11,234 nt of DNA from Wolbachia sp. (GCA_022836975.1 JAIXMJ010000007.1:10503-21736), one strand, 5' to 3'; shown: positions 1 to 7,068, counted from the stretch's first letter. Numbers and translations: made by a program. Notes: a model not told the origin generated them from the letters alone.

Positions 1-660
1 TATTAAAAAGCGGCTGTCAGTGGCGAATGATACCAAAAGAGTTTCCAAAATGGCGTAATTGTTACGACTATTTCAAGAAATGGACCGAACGAAGATAGAG
101 AAAGTATTCTGGAAATCGTCTTAAAAAAAATTGGTTGGAGAGGTCCGTTCCAACAATGGTCGGAGTACCAAAACAAGTTTCTGCATAATTGACGCTCAGA
201 GTGTGAAAAATACCGATACTGCTGAAGAAAAAGGTTATGATGCAGGCAAGAAGATTTCAGGAATAAAGCGCCATATTGCAGTAGACACACAAGGTTTGCC
301 GCATGCAATTTATATTACTAGAGCTAATATAGGAGATCGTAATGCTGCTATAGAAATGGTTTGTAGAGCAAAAAAAAATCTTTCCGAAGTTCGGAATATA
401 CTGGTTGATGCAGGTTATACAGGAGAAAATTTTGCAACTCAAATAAAGACAATTATTGGTGCAACGGTTAAAGTAATAAAGCGCAATGAGCTACATTTAT
501 TTGTTGTATTGCCAAAAAGGTGGGTTGTAGAGAGGTCTTTTGCCTGGCTAGATAAATGTAGGAGGTTATGGAAAAACTGTGAAAGAAAGCTTAATACTAG
601 CCTGCAAATGGTTGTTTTAGCTTTCTCTGTTCTATTGTTAAAAAGATTGTGAACAGGCTC
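1..660 (+). mobile_element. IS5-family insertion sequence, right part (left end outside window)
   Basis: This is the right-hand portion of an IS5-family element. It ends in a terminal inverted repeat at 645-660 (GATTGTGAACAGGCTC), directly followed by TAA. Lining it up with the second copy at 664-980 (854 there matches 18 here) puts its left end about 170 bp before the window. The full element would be about 840 bp, a normal size for the family. The TNA flank fits the 3-bp target preference known for IS5-type elements. The transposase inside is frame-broken and is described separately. Family assignment is firm from the DDE domain; the subgroup is inferred. Confidence 0.85.
3..652 (+). pseudogene. 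IS5-family DDE transposase, frame-disrupted
   Basis: This gene encoded a DDE transposase for cut-and-paste movement of the surrounding element. The N-terminal part lies in frame 3 (QWRMIPKEFPKWRNC, then KKW) and stops at TAG 96-98. The following segment (PNEDRESILEIVL) is in frame 1 from about 85. The catalytic part is in frame 2 from 131 to 652. In that last frame the triad looks intact: Asp in CIIDAQS (residue 21), Asp in LVDAGYTG (93) and Glu in RWVVERSFAWL (134). The switch from frame 1 to frame 2 falls on a run of eight A at 123-130. That could be an indel or a slippage site, since two-frame transposases are known in this family. The earlier shift near 84 has no slippery run and looks like damage. 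The 131 start would be a TTG and is probably not a real initiation site. Confidence 0.8.
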
Positions 661-679
661 TAAGAGCCTGTACGCGATC
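645..679. repeat. Back-to-back IS5 terminal inverted repeats sharing TAA
   Basis: The right repeat of copy 1 (645-660, ending GAACAGGCTC) and the left repeat of copy 2 (from 664, GAGCCTGTACGCGATC) face each other across TAA 661-663. The left repeat matches the reverse complement of the right one except at three positions in the first 16. Copy 2 ends with the same right repeat at 965-980, followed by TTA. The two flanking triplets both fit TNA but differ (TAA and TTA), so they are not a clean target duplication. Confidence 0.75.
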
Positions 680-980
680 TATAAATATGGTAAGATGAGT
701 ATAGTTGAAGTAAGGTGAACTATGAGAAACATATACCCAAGATCATGAAAAATTCGAAAAGATTAGGTTAATTTTAGAAAGCGTACGGAAGAAGAAGAGG
801 AAACCAAGAAAACTTGGAGTTATTTTGTGGTGTGCTGATGAAAAAGTGGCTGTCAGTGGTGAATGCTGCCAAAAGAGTTTCCAAAATGGCGCAATTGTTA
901 CGACTATTTCAAGAAATGGGGTAAAAAACCGAATGAGGATAGAGAAAATGTTCTGGTTAAAAAAGATTGTGAACAGGCTC
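664..980 (+). mobile_element. Internally deleted, MITE-like IS5 derivative (~317 bp)
   Basis: Both ends of the IS5 element are present but the catalytic core is missing. The left half carries the transposase start: ATG at 722 (MRNIYP), then after a shift DHEKFEKIRLILESVRKK, then PKEFPKWRNCYDYFKKW, with several frame breaks and a stop. At about 950-960 the sequence jumps from the stretch matching 105-112 of copy 1 to the stretch matching about 629-660. This removes about 525 bp, including all three catalytic residues. Both parents of the junction contain TTCT, suggesting deletion at short homology. It could move only if a transposase were supplied in trans. Confidence 0.75.
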
Positions 981-983
981 TTA

Positions 984-1147
984 GAATCAAGTAACTGTTC
1001 AGAATCAAGCATCATTATCTCTTTACTAACATGAGCAATGCCCATAATCTTCATTCAAATTTCTTTTGTGTTTGATGCATTACAAATTATTTCTGGATCA
1101 TCATCTACCACTTGACCAGTGATTATGGTGATACTTAAGTACTTCAT
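984..1147 (-). pseudogene. Unrecognised decayed reading frame cut by the IS5 copy
   Basis: On the minus strand an ATG at 1145-1147 opens 30 codons (MKYLSITIITGQVVDDDPEI near the start) to TGA at 1055-1057. The next codon in the same frame is ATG, and the frame continues (MKIMGIAHVSKEIMMLDSEQ) to the edge of the IS5 derivative at 983. Composition is protein-like on both sides of the stop. This fits one gene interrupted by a stop and then truncated by the insertion, but I do not recognise the family. No ribosome binding site is evident. The neighbouring stretch 1148-1324 shows nothing I can support. Confidence 0.25.
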
Positions 1148-1324
1148 ATAATTTAATTATCATGGCTATAGAATATACGTTCAATTCTCAAACAAACTTT
1201 TCATTGTTGCATCGTATAACCTTACATATAATATGCTCTTTCTCATTTAACCTAATAAAAAATAGATTGTTAGCGTTATGTAACTTCTGTGTACGGATGG
1301 TACAGTCACTGAATTTGTTTTTAT

Positions 1325-1648
1325 TTATTTTACTTGTTGTTCTACATTACCCCTAGATTTTATATTCTTATTAATAGCCAGAAGATTTAAGCACTGATAG
1401 TGTATCCCTTTTGCCATTTTAACCTTATTAACTTAAAGCTTAATTTATTTTGCCACATACTTTACATTAACATACATTGACAATTTGTTCAAGTTTTTCA
1501 GTACAGAACCATAAACCTTCTGTAGTAAGACAATAAAATCAAGGCTAGACCTGTTATCTTTGGTTCCACCCTTGTACAACAGATCCACTCGAAGATCACT
1601 CTGCCAATTCATAACTGAAAATCCTACGATTAGTGCAACTCTAGCCTA
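1325..1648 (-). pseudogene. Possible relic of a WSP-type surface antigen (outer-membrane beta-barrel)
   Basis: One minus-strand frame runs from just after TAG 1646-1648, through an ATG at 1610-1612, to TAA 1445-1447. After one more stop it resumes in the same phase at ATG 1415-1417 and ends at TAA 1325-1327. Its order of features resembles the Anaplasmataceae surface antigen family: a strand with DLRVDLLYKGG, where WSP has DIRVDVEGLY; then LNKLSMYVNVKYVA, where WSP has GLVNVYYDIA; then IHYQCLNLLA, where WSP has ITPYIGVGVGA. The comparison is from memory and by eye. No signal peptide or C-terminal strand could be found. Two in-frame stops and missing ends make it non-functional if the assignment is right. 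Confidence 0.35.
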
Positions 1649-1828
1649 AAACGCCCTTCCTGATTCCTGTATCTATCTATAACATTTAAGCTCAACTTCT
1701 AATTATATCTCTTATTTGCTACCTACTTCCTTTGAAAGGACATAATAGCTACAAAAATACACTACTACTAAAAAAGTAATAAAGCGCTTAATTATTTATT
1801 AAAATTGCTTGATTTTACAATAACCTGC

Positions 1829-2065
1829 TTAATCCTGTAATATCCTAAGGTTTTTTGCAGATACCTTACCATTTTTATTGGTTGTCAGCTCATAACTTAC
1901 CTTTTGCCCTAGCCGTCCTTGCTTTTCTCCTTTAAGGGCATCTGGTTTAATCCCAGAATGTTCAAGTGTACTAATATGTACAAAAACATCTGCACCTTTA
2001 TTTTCTGGTGTAATAAAACCATAACCTTTTTCCACACTAAACCACTTTAAATTACCAAACTCCAT
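1829..2065 (-). CDS. cspA: Cold-shock domain protein (CspA-like)
   Basis: This is a 78-residue single cold-shock domain. The family binds single-stranded RNA and DNA through a five-stranded barrel and acts as an RNA chaperone in the cytoplasm. The GNLKWFS start (residues 4-10), RNP1 motif KGYGFIT (13-19) and RNP2 motif VFVHIS (27-32) are intact. Length is typical, with a few extra residues around KPDALKGEKQGRLG. The start is set by ACTCCT at 2073-2078 (AGGAGT on the coding strand), 7 nt before ATG. A candidate promoter at 2174-2202 gives a leader of about 100 nt, in keeping with the long leaders of many csp genes. It follows pmbA on the same strand with 137 nt between. The 180 bp beyond its stop (1649-1828) hold only AT-rich sequence. 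Confidence 0.93.
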   Translation of the reverse strand: MEFGNLKWFSVEKGYGFITPENKGADVFVHISTLEHSGIKPDALKGEKQGRLGQKVSYELTTNKNGKVSAKNLRILQD

Positions 2066-2173
2066 TTTTATAACTCCTAACCGTTACTTTTAAATAATAA
2101 AAAACCATAAAATTGAACGCTACACTAGTTTTAAGGTAAGTATAACTTTGTATTTCACAGCCACCATTTTATC

Positions 2174-2202
2174 ATTATAAATGATAGCTATAGTAAATGC
2201 AA
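2174..2202 (-). promoter_or_regulatory. Candidate promoter for the cold-shock gene
   Basis: Reading the minus strand, TTGCAT (2197-2202) and a perfect TATAAT (2174-2179) are separated by 17 nt. Transcription would start near 2167, giving a ~100-nt untranslated leader. The -35 box is weak (3 of 6). The -10 box lies in a 15-nt perfect hairpin, ATCATT-ATA-AATGAT, at 2171-2185. The -35 box ends exactly where the pmbA stop codon begins. Confidence 0.4.
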
Positions 2203-3531
2203 CTAAATTTTAGATGAACCCGCCACAGTCATTTCAGCAAATTTCATTGCAGGTGAATTAAACTGCCCACAGAAGCTTAAGTCATCTGCAATAATTAAAT
2301 TGTTAAACATCTCTCTTAAATTACTTGCAATGGTAATCTCATGTACTGGGTAGTTTATTTGTCCATTTTCTATATAAAAACCAGATACACCTTGACTATA
2401 ATCACCGTTAATTAAGTTAATTCCAAAACCAAATACATCAGTAACAAGAATCCCTTCTTTAATGTCTTGTATTAATTCTGCAAATGAAACGCTACCATTT
2501 TTAATATAAAAATTACTAGCTCCAGGTATAACAGAAGCATTGCTTGCCCTTATCGCATTTCCAGTTGTGCTTAAATTTAAACGCTTAGCTGAAGAGAGAT
2601 CTAAAATCCAATTTTGTAAGATTCCATTTTGCACAAATACATTTTTTCTACTTACTATGCCTTCTCCGTCAAATGGCCTCGATGCAACTCCACTTGGCAA
2701 CAATGGATCATCGATAATTGTAATTTCACCATTAAAAATTTTAGTATTTAGACTATTTTGTAGAAAAGAGCTACCACTTGCTATGTTATTACCATTTATT
2801 GCAGAGGCAAAATTTTTGACTATCCCAGTTGCTGCTCTTTTCTCTAAAACAACTGGAAGCCTGCTAGTTTTTATAGTGCGTGCATTTAGTTGGGCTATAG
2901 CCCTTTGTGCTGCTTCTGTTCCTATAGACTCCGGAGCTTTTAAATCGCACAGATTACATGCTATATCATAATCATAACCAACCTTCATTTCATCATTTTT
3001 TCCAGCAATAACTGCAATTTCATTAACAAAAGTTGATCTACTAAATGAACCAATAAATCCCATAGTGGTAGATAACACTGTATTGGTCAAAGTATATGAT
3101 GCAGATGCCCCTTCTGAGTTAATAATTTTCTCATGCGCAAGTGCTGCATTTTCTGTAATTTCAGTAATTTTAATTAAATTATCTGTAGTAATAATACTAT
3201 TATCTAAGATAGCCAAATCCATTTCAGGAAGAGAATTTAGCTCTGCAAAATCAACGTAGATATCTTCAGGCGCATTTTTTGCCATTTCTATCACTAAATT
3301 TATTATTTCATCAAGATTAGATAAATCATTAGTGGAAATATATGCTGCCTTATTTTTGTTTGCTATAGCTCTAATCCCTATAGTACAATTCTTGGATTGT
3401 GATACATTCTCTATTTTTAACAAGCGCTGAGAAACTGAAATTGTATTAGTTTCATATATTACTACTTCCACATCTAAATTTTGCTTCTTTATTGATTGAG
3501 TAATATCTGCTGCAATATTTAATATATTCAT
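2203..3531 (-). CDS. pmbA: TldD/PmbA-family protein PmbA (TldE)
   Basis: A 442-residue PmbA/TldE homologue of normal length. In known systems TldD and TldE form a heterodimeric cytoplasmic metalloprotease that trims small peptides and antitoxins; TldE lacks the zinc-binding HExxxH motif, and none is visible here. Family marks include GTEAAQRAIAQLNAR in the middle and RPFDGEGIVSRKNVFVQNG, then AKRLNLSTTGNA, in the C-terminal half. Its ATG follows the atpG stop codon with no gap (TAA 3532-3534, ATG 3529-3531), which suggests translational coupling. TldD is not encoded in this window, so its partner would have to lie elsewhere. Confidence 0.93.
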   Translation of the reverse strand: MNILNIAADITQSIKKQNLDVEVVIYETNTISVSQRLLKIENVSQSKNCTIGIRAIANKNKAAYISTNDLSNLDEIINLVIEMAKNAPEDIYVDFAELNSLPEMDLAILDNSIITTDNLIKITEITENAALAHEKIINSEGASASYTLTNTVLSTTMGFIGSFSRSTFVNEIAVIAGKNDEMKVGYDYDIACNLCDLKAPESIGTEAAQRAIAQLNARTIKTSRLPVVLEKRAATGIVKNFASAINGNNIASGSSFLQNSLNTKIFNGEITIIDDPLLPSGVASRPFDGEGIVSRKNVFVQNGILQNWILDLSSAKRLNLSTTGNAIRASNASVIPGASNFYIKNGSVSFAELIQDIKEGILVTDVFGFGINLINGDYSQGVSGFYIENGQINYPVHEITIASNLREMFNNLIIADDLSFCGQFNSPAMKFAEMTVAGSSKI

Positions 3532-4377
3532 TTATAAAAACTCCGCACCACTTATAATTTCGATTAAATCCGTTGTGATTGCTGCTTGACGAGAACGGTT
3601 GTAAGACAATGAAAGTTGATTTATCATTTCTTTTGTATTCCTATTTGCGGACTCCATAGCAACCATTCTCGCACTATTCTCACTTGTTGCATTCTCTAAT
3701 AAGGCAGAATAAATAGCAATTACCATATAATCTTGTATTAGATAGTTTAAAAGAAACTCATGATCATTAGGCTCATATTCATAAGGACAGTCCGTTAACG
3801 GTTTGTCAATAGGAAGTGGTCCATCATTCCATGGCTTGATTACCTCTAATGTTGGTTTGTACGTAAAAACGTTATAAAATTTATTATAAAAAACTTTTAT
3901 TTTACTATATTTATTTAGATCTATATCATTAATTAGATTATTTACACGTTCTAATGCTACATCTTTACTTTCTTCTGCTTTTAAGATATTGATGCCAAAA
4001 TTCAATTTATTTTTACCAATATCAAAAGCCTTTTTCCCTATAAAAATAATATCTACCTCTTTACCATCTAGCACAAAACTTTCCACATATTTTTGACTGA
4101 ACTTAATAAGAGAAAAATTAAAATTTCCACACAAACCACGGTCAGACGCCACAATAAACAGTAAGTAGGCACCATTATCTTGCACATCACTTAATCTTTT
4201 ATCTTGAGATAATGAGTATATAATATCATGTAATTTAGAGATATATAACCTTAAATTTGATAATTTTTTTTGATTTTGTGATAATTTTGTCGCAGAAATC
4301 ATCTGCATTATTTTGGTAGTTTTCTGTATAGACTGAATATTCTTGATTCTTATAGATAACTCTTTCAAGTTTTTCAT
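3532..4377 (-). CDS. atpG: ATP synthase F1 subunit gamma
   Basis: This 281-residue protein is the central rotor shaft of the F1 catalytic head, coupling proton flow through Fo to ATP synthesis at the inner membrane. The N-terminal helix has the family pattern (RIKNIQSIQKTTKIMQMISA, residues 10-29). SDRGLCGNFN lies at 78-87, and the C-terminal helix carries SYNRSRQAAIT followed by EIISGAEFL. Length is normal. No other ATP synthase subunit gene is in the window, so the F1 cluster is split here, a situation known in Rickettsiales. A TATAAT-like box (plus-strand 4407-4412) lies about 30 nt before the ATG, but no convincing -35 box or Shine-Dalgarno sequence goes with it. pmbA follows without a gap. 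Confidence 0.96.
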   Translation of the reverse strand: MKNLKELSIRIKNIQSIQKTTKIMQMISATKLSQNQKKLSNLRLYISKLHDIIYSLSQDKRLSDVQDNGAYLLFIVASDRGLCGNFNFSLIKFSQKYVESFVLDGKEVDIIFIGKKAFDIGKNKLNFGINILKAEESKDVALERVNNLINDIDLNKYSKIKVFYNKFYNVFTYKPTLEVIKPWNDGPLPIDKPLTDCPYEYEPNDHEFLLNYLIQDYMVIAIYSALLENATSENSARMVAMESANRNTKEMINQLSLSYNRSRQAAITTDLIEIISGAEFL

Positions 4378-4552
4378 CTGATAGGGTAATTATTTTATAT
4401 GTATTGATTATAATAGTATGAATAAATTTTGCGAGCGAATTTTTAGTGCAACTGCCTAACTTTAACTTATGTTATACCCATCAACACCTCTCTCCTTTCT
4501 AATAGCCTCTTTTTATTTTACTATTGGCTCAGCCACCAGAGGCTCATCACTT

Positions 4553-5743
4553 TCACAATAGTGCAAGTCTCTTAAACACTGCTACCAAAGAATCTGTCAA
4601 ATGCTTTATCATTTCATCAGTATGATAAGGTGTAGGAGTAACACGAAAACGCTCAGTTCCTCGCTGCACAGTAGGATAATTAATATGCTGTACATATATT
4701 GCATATTCATTAAATAGCAACTTCGACGCCTCTTTAGACAATTCAGGATCACCAATAATTATGGGGATTATGTGGGTTTTCGTAGGTATAAAATTAATTC
4801 CAGCATACTTCAATGAGTTTTTTACTTTATCAACTACAATTTTATGTGCTTCCCTGTGGACATTATTCGCTTTCAAATGTTCAACGCTAGCCTTTGCAGC
4901 TGCTGCAAGAATAGGTGACATAGCAGTAGTAAATATAAATCCTGGAGCATAACTCCTTATTACATCAACCAGATTTTTTGAAGACGCAATGTATCCACCC
5001 ATTACACCAAAAGCTTTAGATAACGTACCCTGGATTACAGTGATCTTATCCATCAGACCATATTCTTCTGCAATACCACCACCACGAGCACCATATAACC
5101 CTACTGCATGTACCTCATCTAAGTAAGTAATCGCATTATACTGATCAGCAAGATCACATATCGCTCTCAGCGGTGCTATATCACCATCCATCGAGTATAT
5201 GGACTCACAAGCAATTATCTTAGGTATATCCTTACCTATAAGTTTCAATAACTGTTCTAGATGCTCCACATCATTATGCCTAAAGATATGTTTTGGCCTT
5301 CTCCCAGATTTGATACCCTCTATCATTGAAGAATGATTTTTCTCATCTGATAGGATCACCACATCTGGAATAATAGATAATAAAGTACTTAACGAGGTTT
5401 GATTAGCTAGATATCCACATGCAAAAGTTAAAGCAGCTTCCTTTGTATGTAAATCAGCCAGTGACCTTTCTAATTCAACAACCTCCTTTGTTGTACCAGA
5501 TATATTTCTTGTACCACCTGCACCCACTTGGATAGAAGAACCCTTAATAGCAGAAACAACATTTTCATTTTGTGCCATACCCAAGTAGTTATTACTGCAC
5601 CAAACAACCACTTCCCTATTTCTTTCATAATCCATAATATATGGAAGCTTACCAGGTAGAGCAGCAAAGCTTGTAAATTCCCTATAACGGCCTTCTTCTT
5701 TGATGCTCTTTATTTTACTTGCAAATATTGCGTCGTAGTCCAT
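4553..5743 (-). CDS. hemA: 5-aminolevulinate synthase
   Basis: This 396-residue pyridoxal-phosphate enzyme condenses glycine with succinyl-CoA to 5-aminolevulinate, the first step of heme synthesis by the Shemin (C4) route typical of alphaproteobacteria. Visible marks are SNNYLGM (50-56), GAGGTRNISGTT (74-85), SMDGD (184-188), LDEVHAVG (208-215) and the cofactor lysine in GTLSKAFG (Lys243). FTTAMSP follows at about 271-277. Length is normal and no key residue appears changed. The gene starts only 5 nt after the upstream repeat protein (TAG 5749-5751, GATGA, ATG). Its ribosome binding site (AGGA) overlaps that stop codon, so its translation is probably coupled. No promoter fits between them. 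A 175-nt gap separates it from atpG. Confidence 0.97.
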   Translation of the reverse strand: MDYDAIFASKIKSIKEEGRYREFTSFAALPGKLPYIMDYERNREVVVWCSNNYLGMAQNENVVSAIKGSSIQVGAGGTRNISGTTKEVVELERSLADLHTKEAALTFACGYLANQTSLSTLLSIIPDVVILSDEKNHSSMIEGIKSGRRPKHIFRHNDVEHLEQLLKLIGKDIPKIIACESIYSMDGDIAPLRAICDLADQYNAITYLDEVHAVGLYGARGGGIAEEYGLMDKITVIQGTLSKAFGVMGGYIASSKNLVDVIRSYAPGFIFTTAMSPILAAAAKASVEHLKANNVHREAHKIVVDKVKNSLKYAGINFIPTKTHIIPIIIGDPELSKEASKLLFNEYAIYVQHINYPTVQRGTERFRVTPTPYHTDEMIKHLTDSLVAVFKRLALL

Positions 5744-5748
5744 TCATC

Positions 5749-7056
5749 CTATTGACAACAATTTAATTGTGTATTTGCTTGCTGATCTGTCACTCCTTTA
5801 TCAATACTACTTACCGCTAATTCACTGACTTTTTCATGATCCATCTGCTCTTTGTTACCATTACAACAATACCATGCCACACCAATAACAGCAATACATA
5901 CTGCGGCTATAGCACCTATCATGACCATTTCTAAATAAACCGAAATAGCCACTGACATTACAGCCAAACTTCCAGCAATAATTAACGGAGTCTTGGATTT
6001 TAAGTCATTATTACGTCGCTTGTTCTCTGGAGGTTGCCCAACAAAGTCTGCATTTTCCTCTGCTTTCCTTTTCATATCTGTAGAACCCTGTAAATTTTCA
6101 CCACTCTGTTCCTCTTCCGGTATGAGAACTGGAGATGTGCTAATAAAACTCTGTAAATTTTCACTACTCTGTCCTTCTTCCATCGTAAAATTTGACATAC
6201 AGACCGGAGATGGGCTACGTGAAACGTCGCCTTTATCATCAGGATTGTCAGGGCTTAGGTTACTCTCTACTGGAAATGTGCTAGTAGGCCTCTGTAAATT
6301 TTCACCACTCTGTTCCTCTTCCGGTATAAGGTCTGGAGATGGGCTACGTGAAACGTCGCCTTCATCATCAGACACGTAGCCATCATCAGGATTGTTATGG
6401 CTTGGGTTAATCTCTACTGGAGATGTGCTAGTAGTCCTCTGTAAATTTTCACTACTCTGTTCCTCTTCCGGTATGAGATCTGGAGATGGGCTACGTGAAA
6501 CGTCGCCTTTATCATCAGGATTGTTAGGGCTTGGGTTAATCTCTACTGGAGATGTGCTAGTAGGCCTCTGTAAATTTTTACTGATCTTTACGTGCAGTTC
6601 TGAGGATCTTCTAGCCCTGCGTGGCGTAGAACGTAGAGTATTTAAAGATTCGAAGCACTGAATTTGTGAATCATTTAGGTTTCGTACAATGTCTCCCATC
6701 CCTTGTAACAGAGAAATTTTGTTGTCTAACTTTTTTGTACTACTGCGCAACATACTTGAATACCTATTGCTTTGTTGCTTTGTTACTTCATTATTAATCC
6801 TTGATACAATTATCGACTGAACTTCAACAAAGCTTTGACTAGAATCATGTTGTATAAAACGTTTGAACTCTCGTAGTTGAGCCCTTTTATTTTTCTTAGA
6901 CATATTACTACTAACCGAAGAACACAATTTTTCAATGTAATCTTCAACAGAATTGCTATTGTTCTTTTGCACGTCTGACGGCACATTACATGATTCATGC
7001 CCTGAGACATTAGATTGATGAAAATTTTCATGTGATTGTGGAACAGTGTAAGGCAT
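5749..7056 (-). CDS. Tandem-repeat protein with two C-terminal membrane helices, function unknown
   Basis: I do not recognise this 435-residue protein. Residues 1-160 are polar, with basic patches (KKNKRAQLREFKR near 54-66, TPRRARRSS near 144-152) and no signal peptide. Residues 160-319 are imperfect tandem repeats rich in Ser, Pro, Asp and Glu, built on ENLQRPTSTSPVEINPS, then DDKGDVSRSPSPDLIPEEEQ. A charged stretch follows (MKRKAEENADF, then PPENKRRNND). Two hydrophobic helices lie at about 356-375 and 377-396. The tail is 39 residues, with a Cys pair (WYCCNG) just after the second helix and another (NCCQ) at the end. A hairpin anchor in the bacterial membrane is inferred. Disordered repeat regions of this type are common in secreted or surface proteins of intracellular bacteria, so an effector or surface role is possible but unproven. 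It is first in an operon with hemA. It has a strong ribosome binding site and a good promoter, so it looks expressed rather than decayed. Confidence 0.85.
   Translation of the reverse strand: MPYTVPQSHENFHQSNVSGHESCNVPSDVQKNNSNSVEDYIEKLCSSVSSNMSKKNKRAQLREFKRFIQHDSSQSFVEVQSIIVSRINNEVTKQQSNRYSSMLRSSTKKLDNKISLLQGMGDIVRNLNDSQIQCFESLNTLRSTPRRARRSSELHVKISKNLQRPTSTSPVEINPSPNNPDDKGDVSRSPSPDLIPEEEQSSENLQRTTSTSPVEINPSHNNPDDGYVSDDEGDVSRSPSPDLIPEEEQSGENLQRPTSTFPVESNLSPDNPDDKGDVSRSPSPVCMSNFTMEEGQSSENLQSFISTSPVLIPEEEQSGENLQGSTDMKRKAEENADFVGQPPENKRRNNDLKSKTPLIIAGSLAVMSVAISVYLEMVMIGAIAAVCIAVIGVAWYCCNGNKEQMDHEKVSELAVSSIDKGVTDQQANTQLNCCQ
6100..6579 (-). repeat. Imperfect in-frame tandem repeats, units of 129, 147, 141 and 63 bp
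   Basis: Reading the minus strand, units begin at the codons for (K/E)NLQ: 6451-6579 (43 aa), 6304-6450 (49 aa, with an extra GYVSDD), 6163-6303 (47 aa, with PVCMSNFTME replacing PDLIPEE) and 6100-6162 (21 aa, middle deleted). A fifth start (ENLQGST) follows. All differences keep the reading frame. Units 1 and 2 are nearly identical, which points to recent duplication. Plus-strand open frames across this region are shadows of the repeat. Confidence 0.9.
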
Positions 7057-7060
7057 TTTT

Positions 7061-7068
7061 CCTCCTTT
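7061..7068 (-). promoter_or_regulatory. Strong ribosome binding site of the repeat protein
   Basis: The plus strand reads CCTCCTTT, that is AAAGGAGG on the coding strand, 4 nt before the ATG at 7054-7056. It is the best Shine-Dalgarno match noticed in the window and fixes the start. The frame is closed by TAA just upstream of it. Confidence 0.75.

Noticed and set aside
743..1054. Minus-strand open frame over the IS5 derivative
   Set aside because: Most of it is antisense to the transposase remnant; only the part beyond 983 may belong to an older gene and is listed separately.
1770..1810. Possible terminator after the cold-shock gene (AATAAA / TTTATT stem followed by TTTTTT on the minus strand)
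   Set aside because: The stem consists only of AT pairs around an 11-nt loop and would be very weak.
2540..2971. 143-codon plus-strand open frame inside pmbA
   Set aside because: The complete, family-matching pmbA frame occupies the other strand, and no start signal is seen here.
4515..4550. Possible terminator after hemA (AGCCTCT ... AGAGGCT)
   Set aside because: The 7-bp arms are separated by about 29 nt and no T run follows.
6100..6579. CRISPR array
   Set aside because: The repeats are long, coding and contiguous, with no unique spacers.
5993..6661. Two plus-strand open frames with repeats opposite the tandem-repeat gene
   Set aside because: They are the antisense of the coding repeats; no ribosome binding site or promoter supports them, while the minus-strand gene has both.
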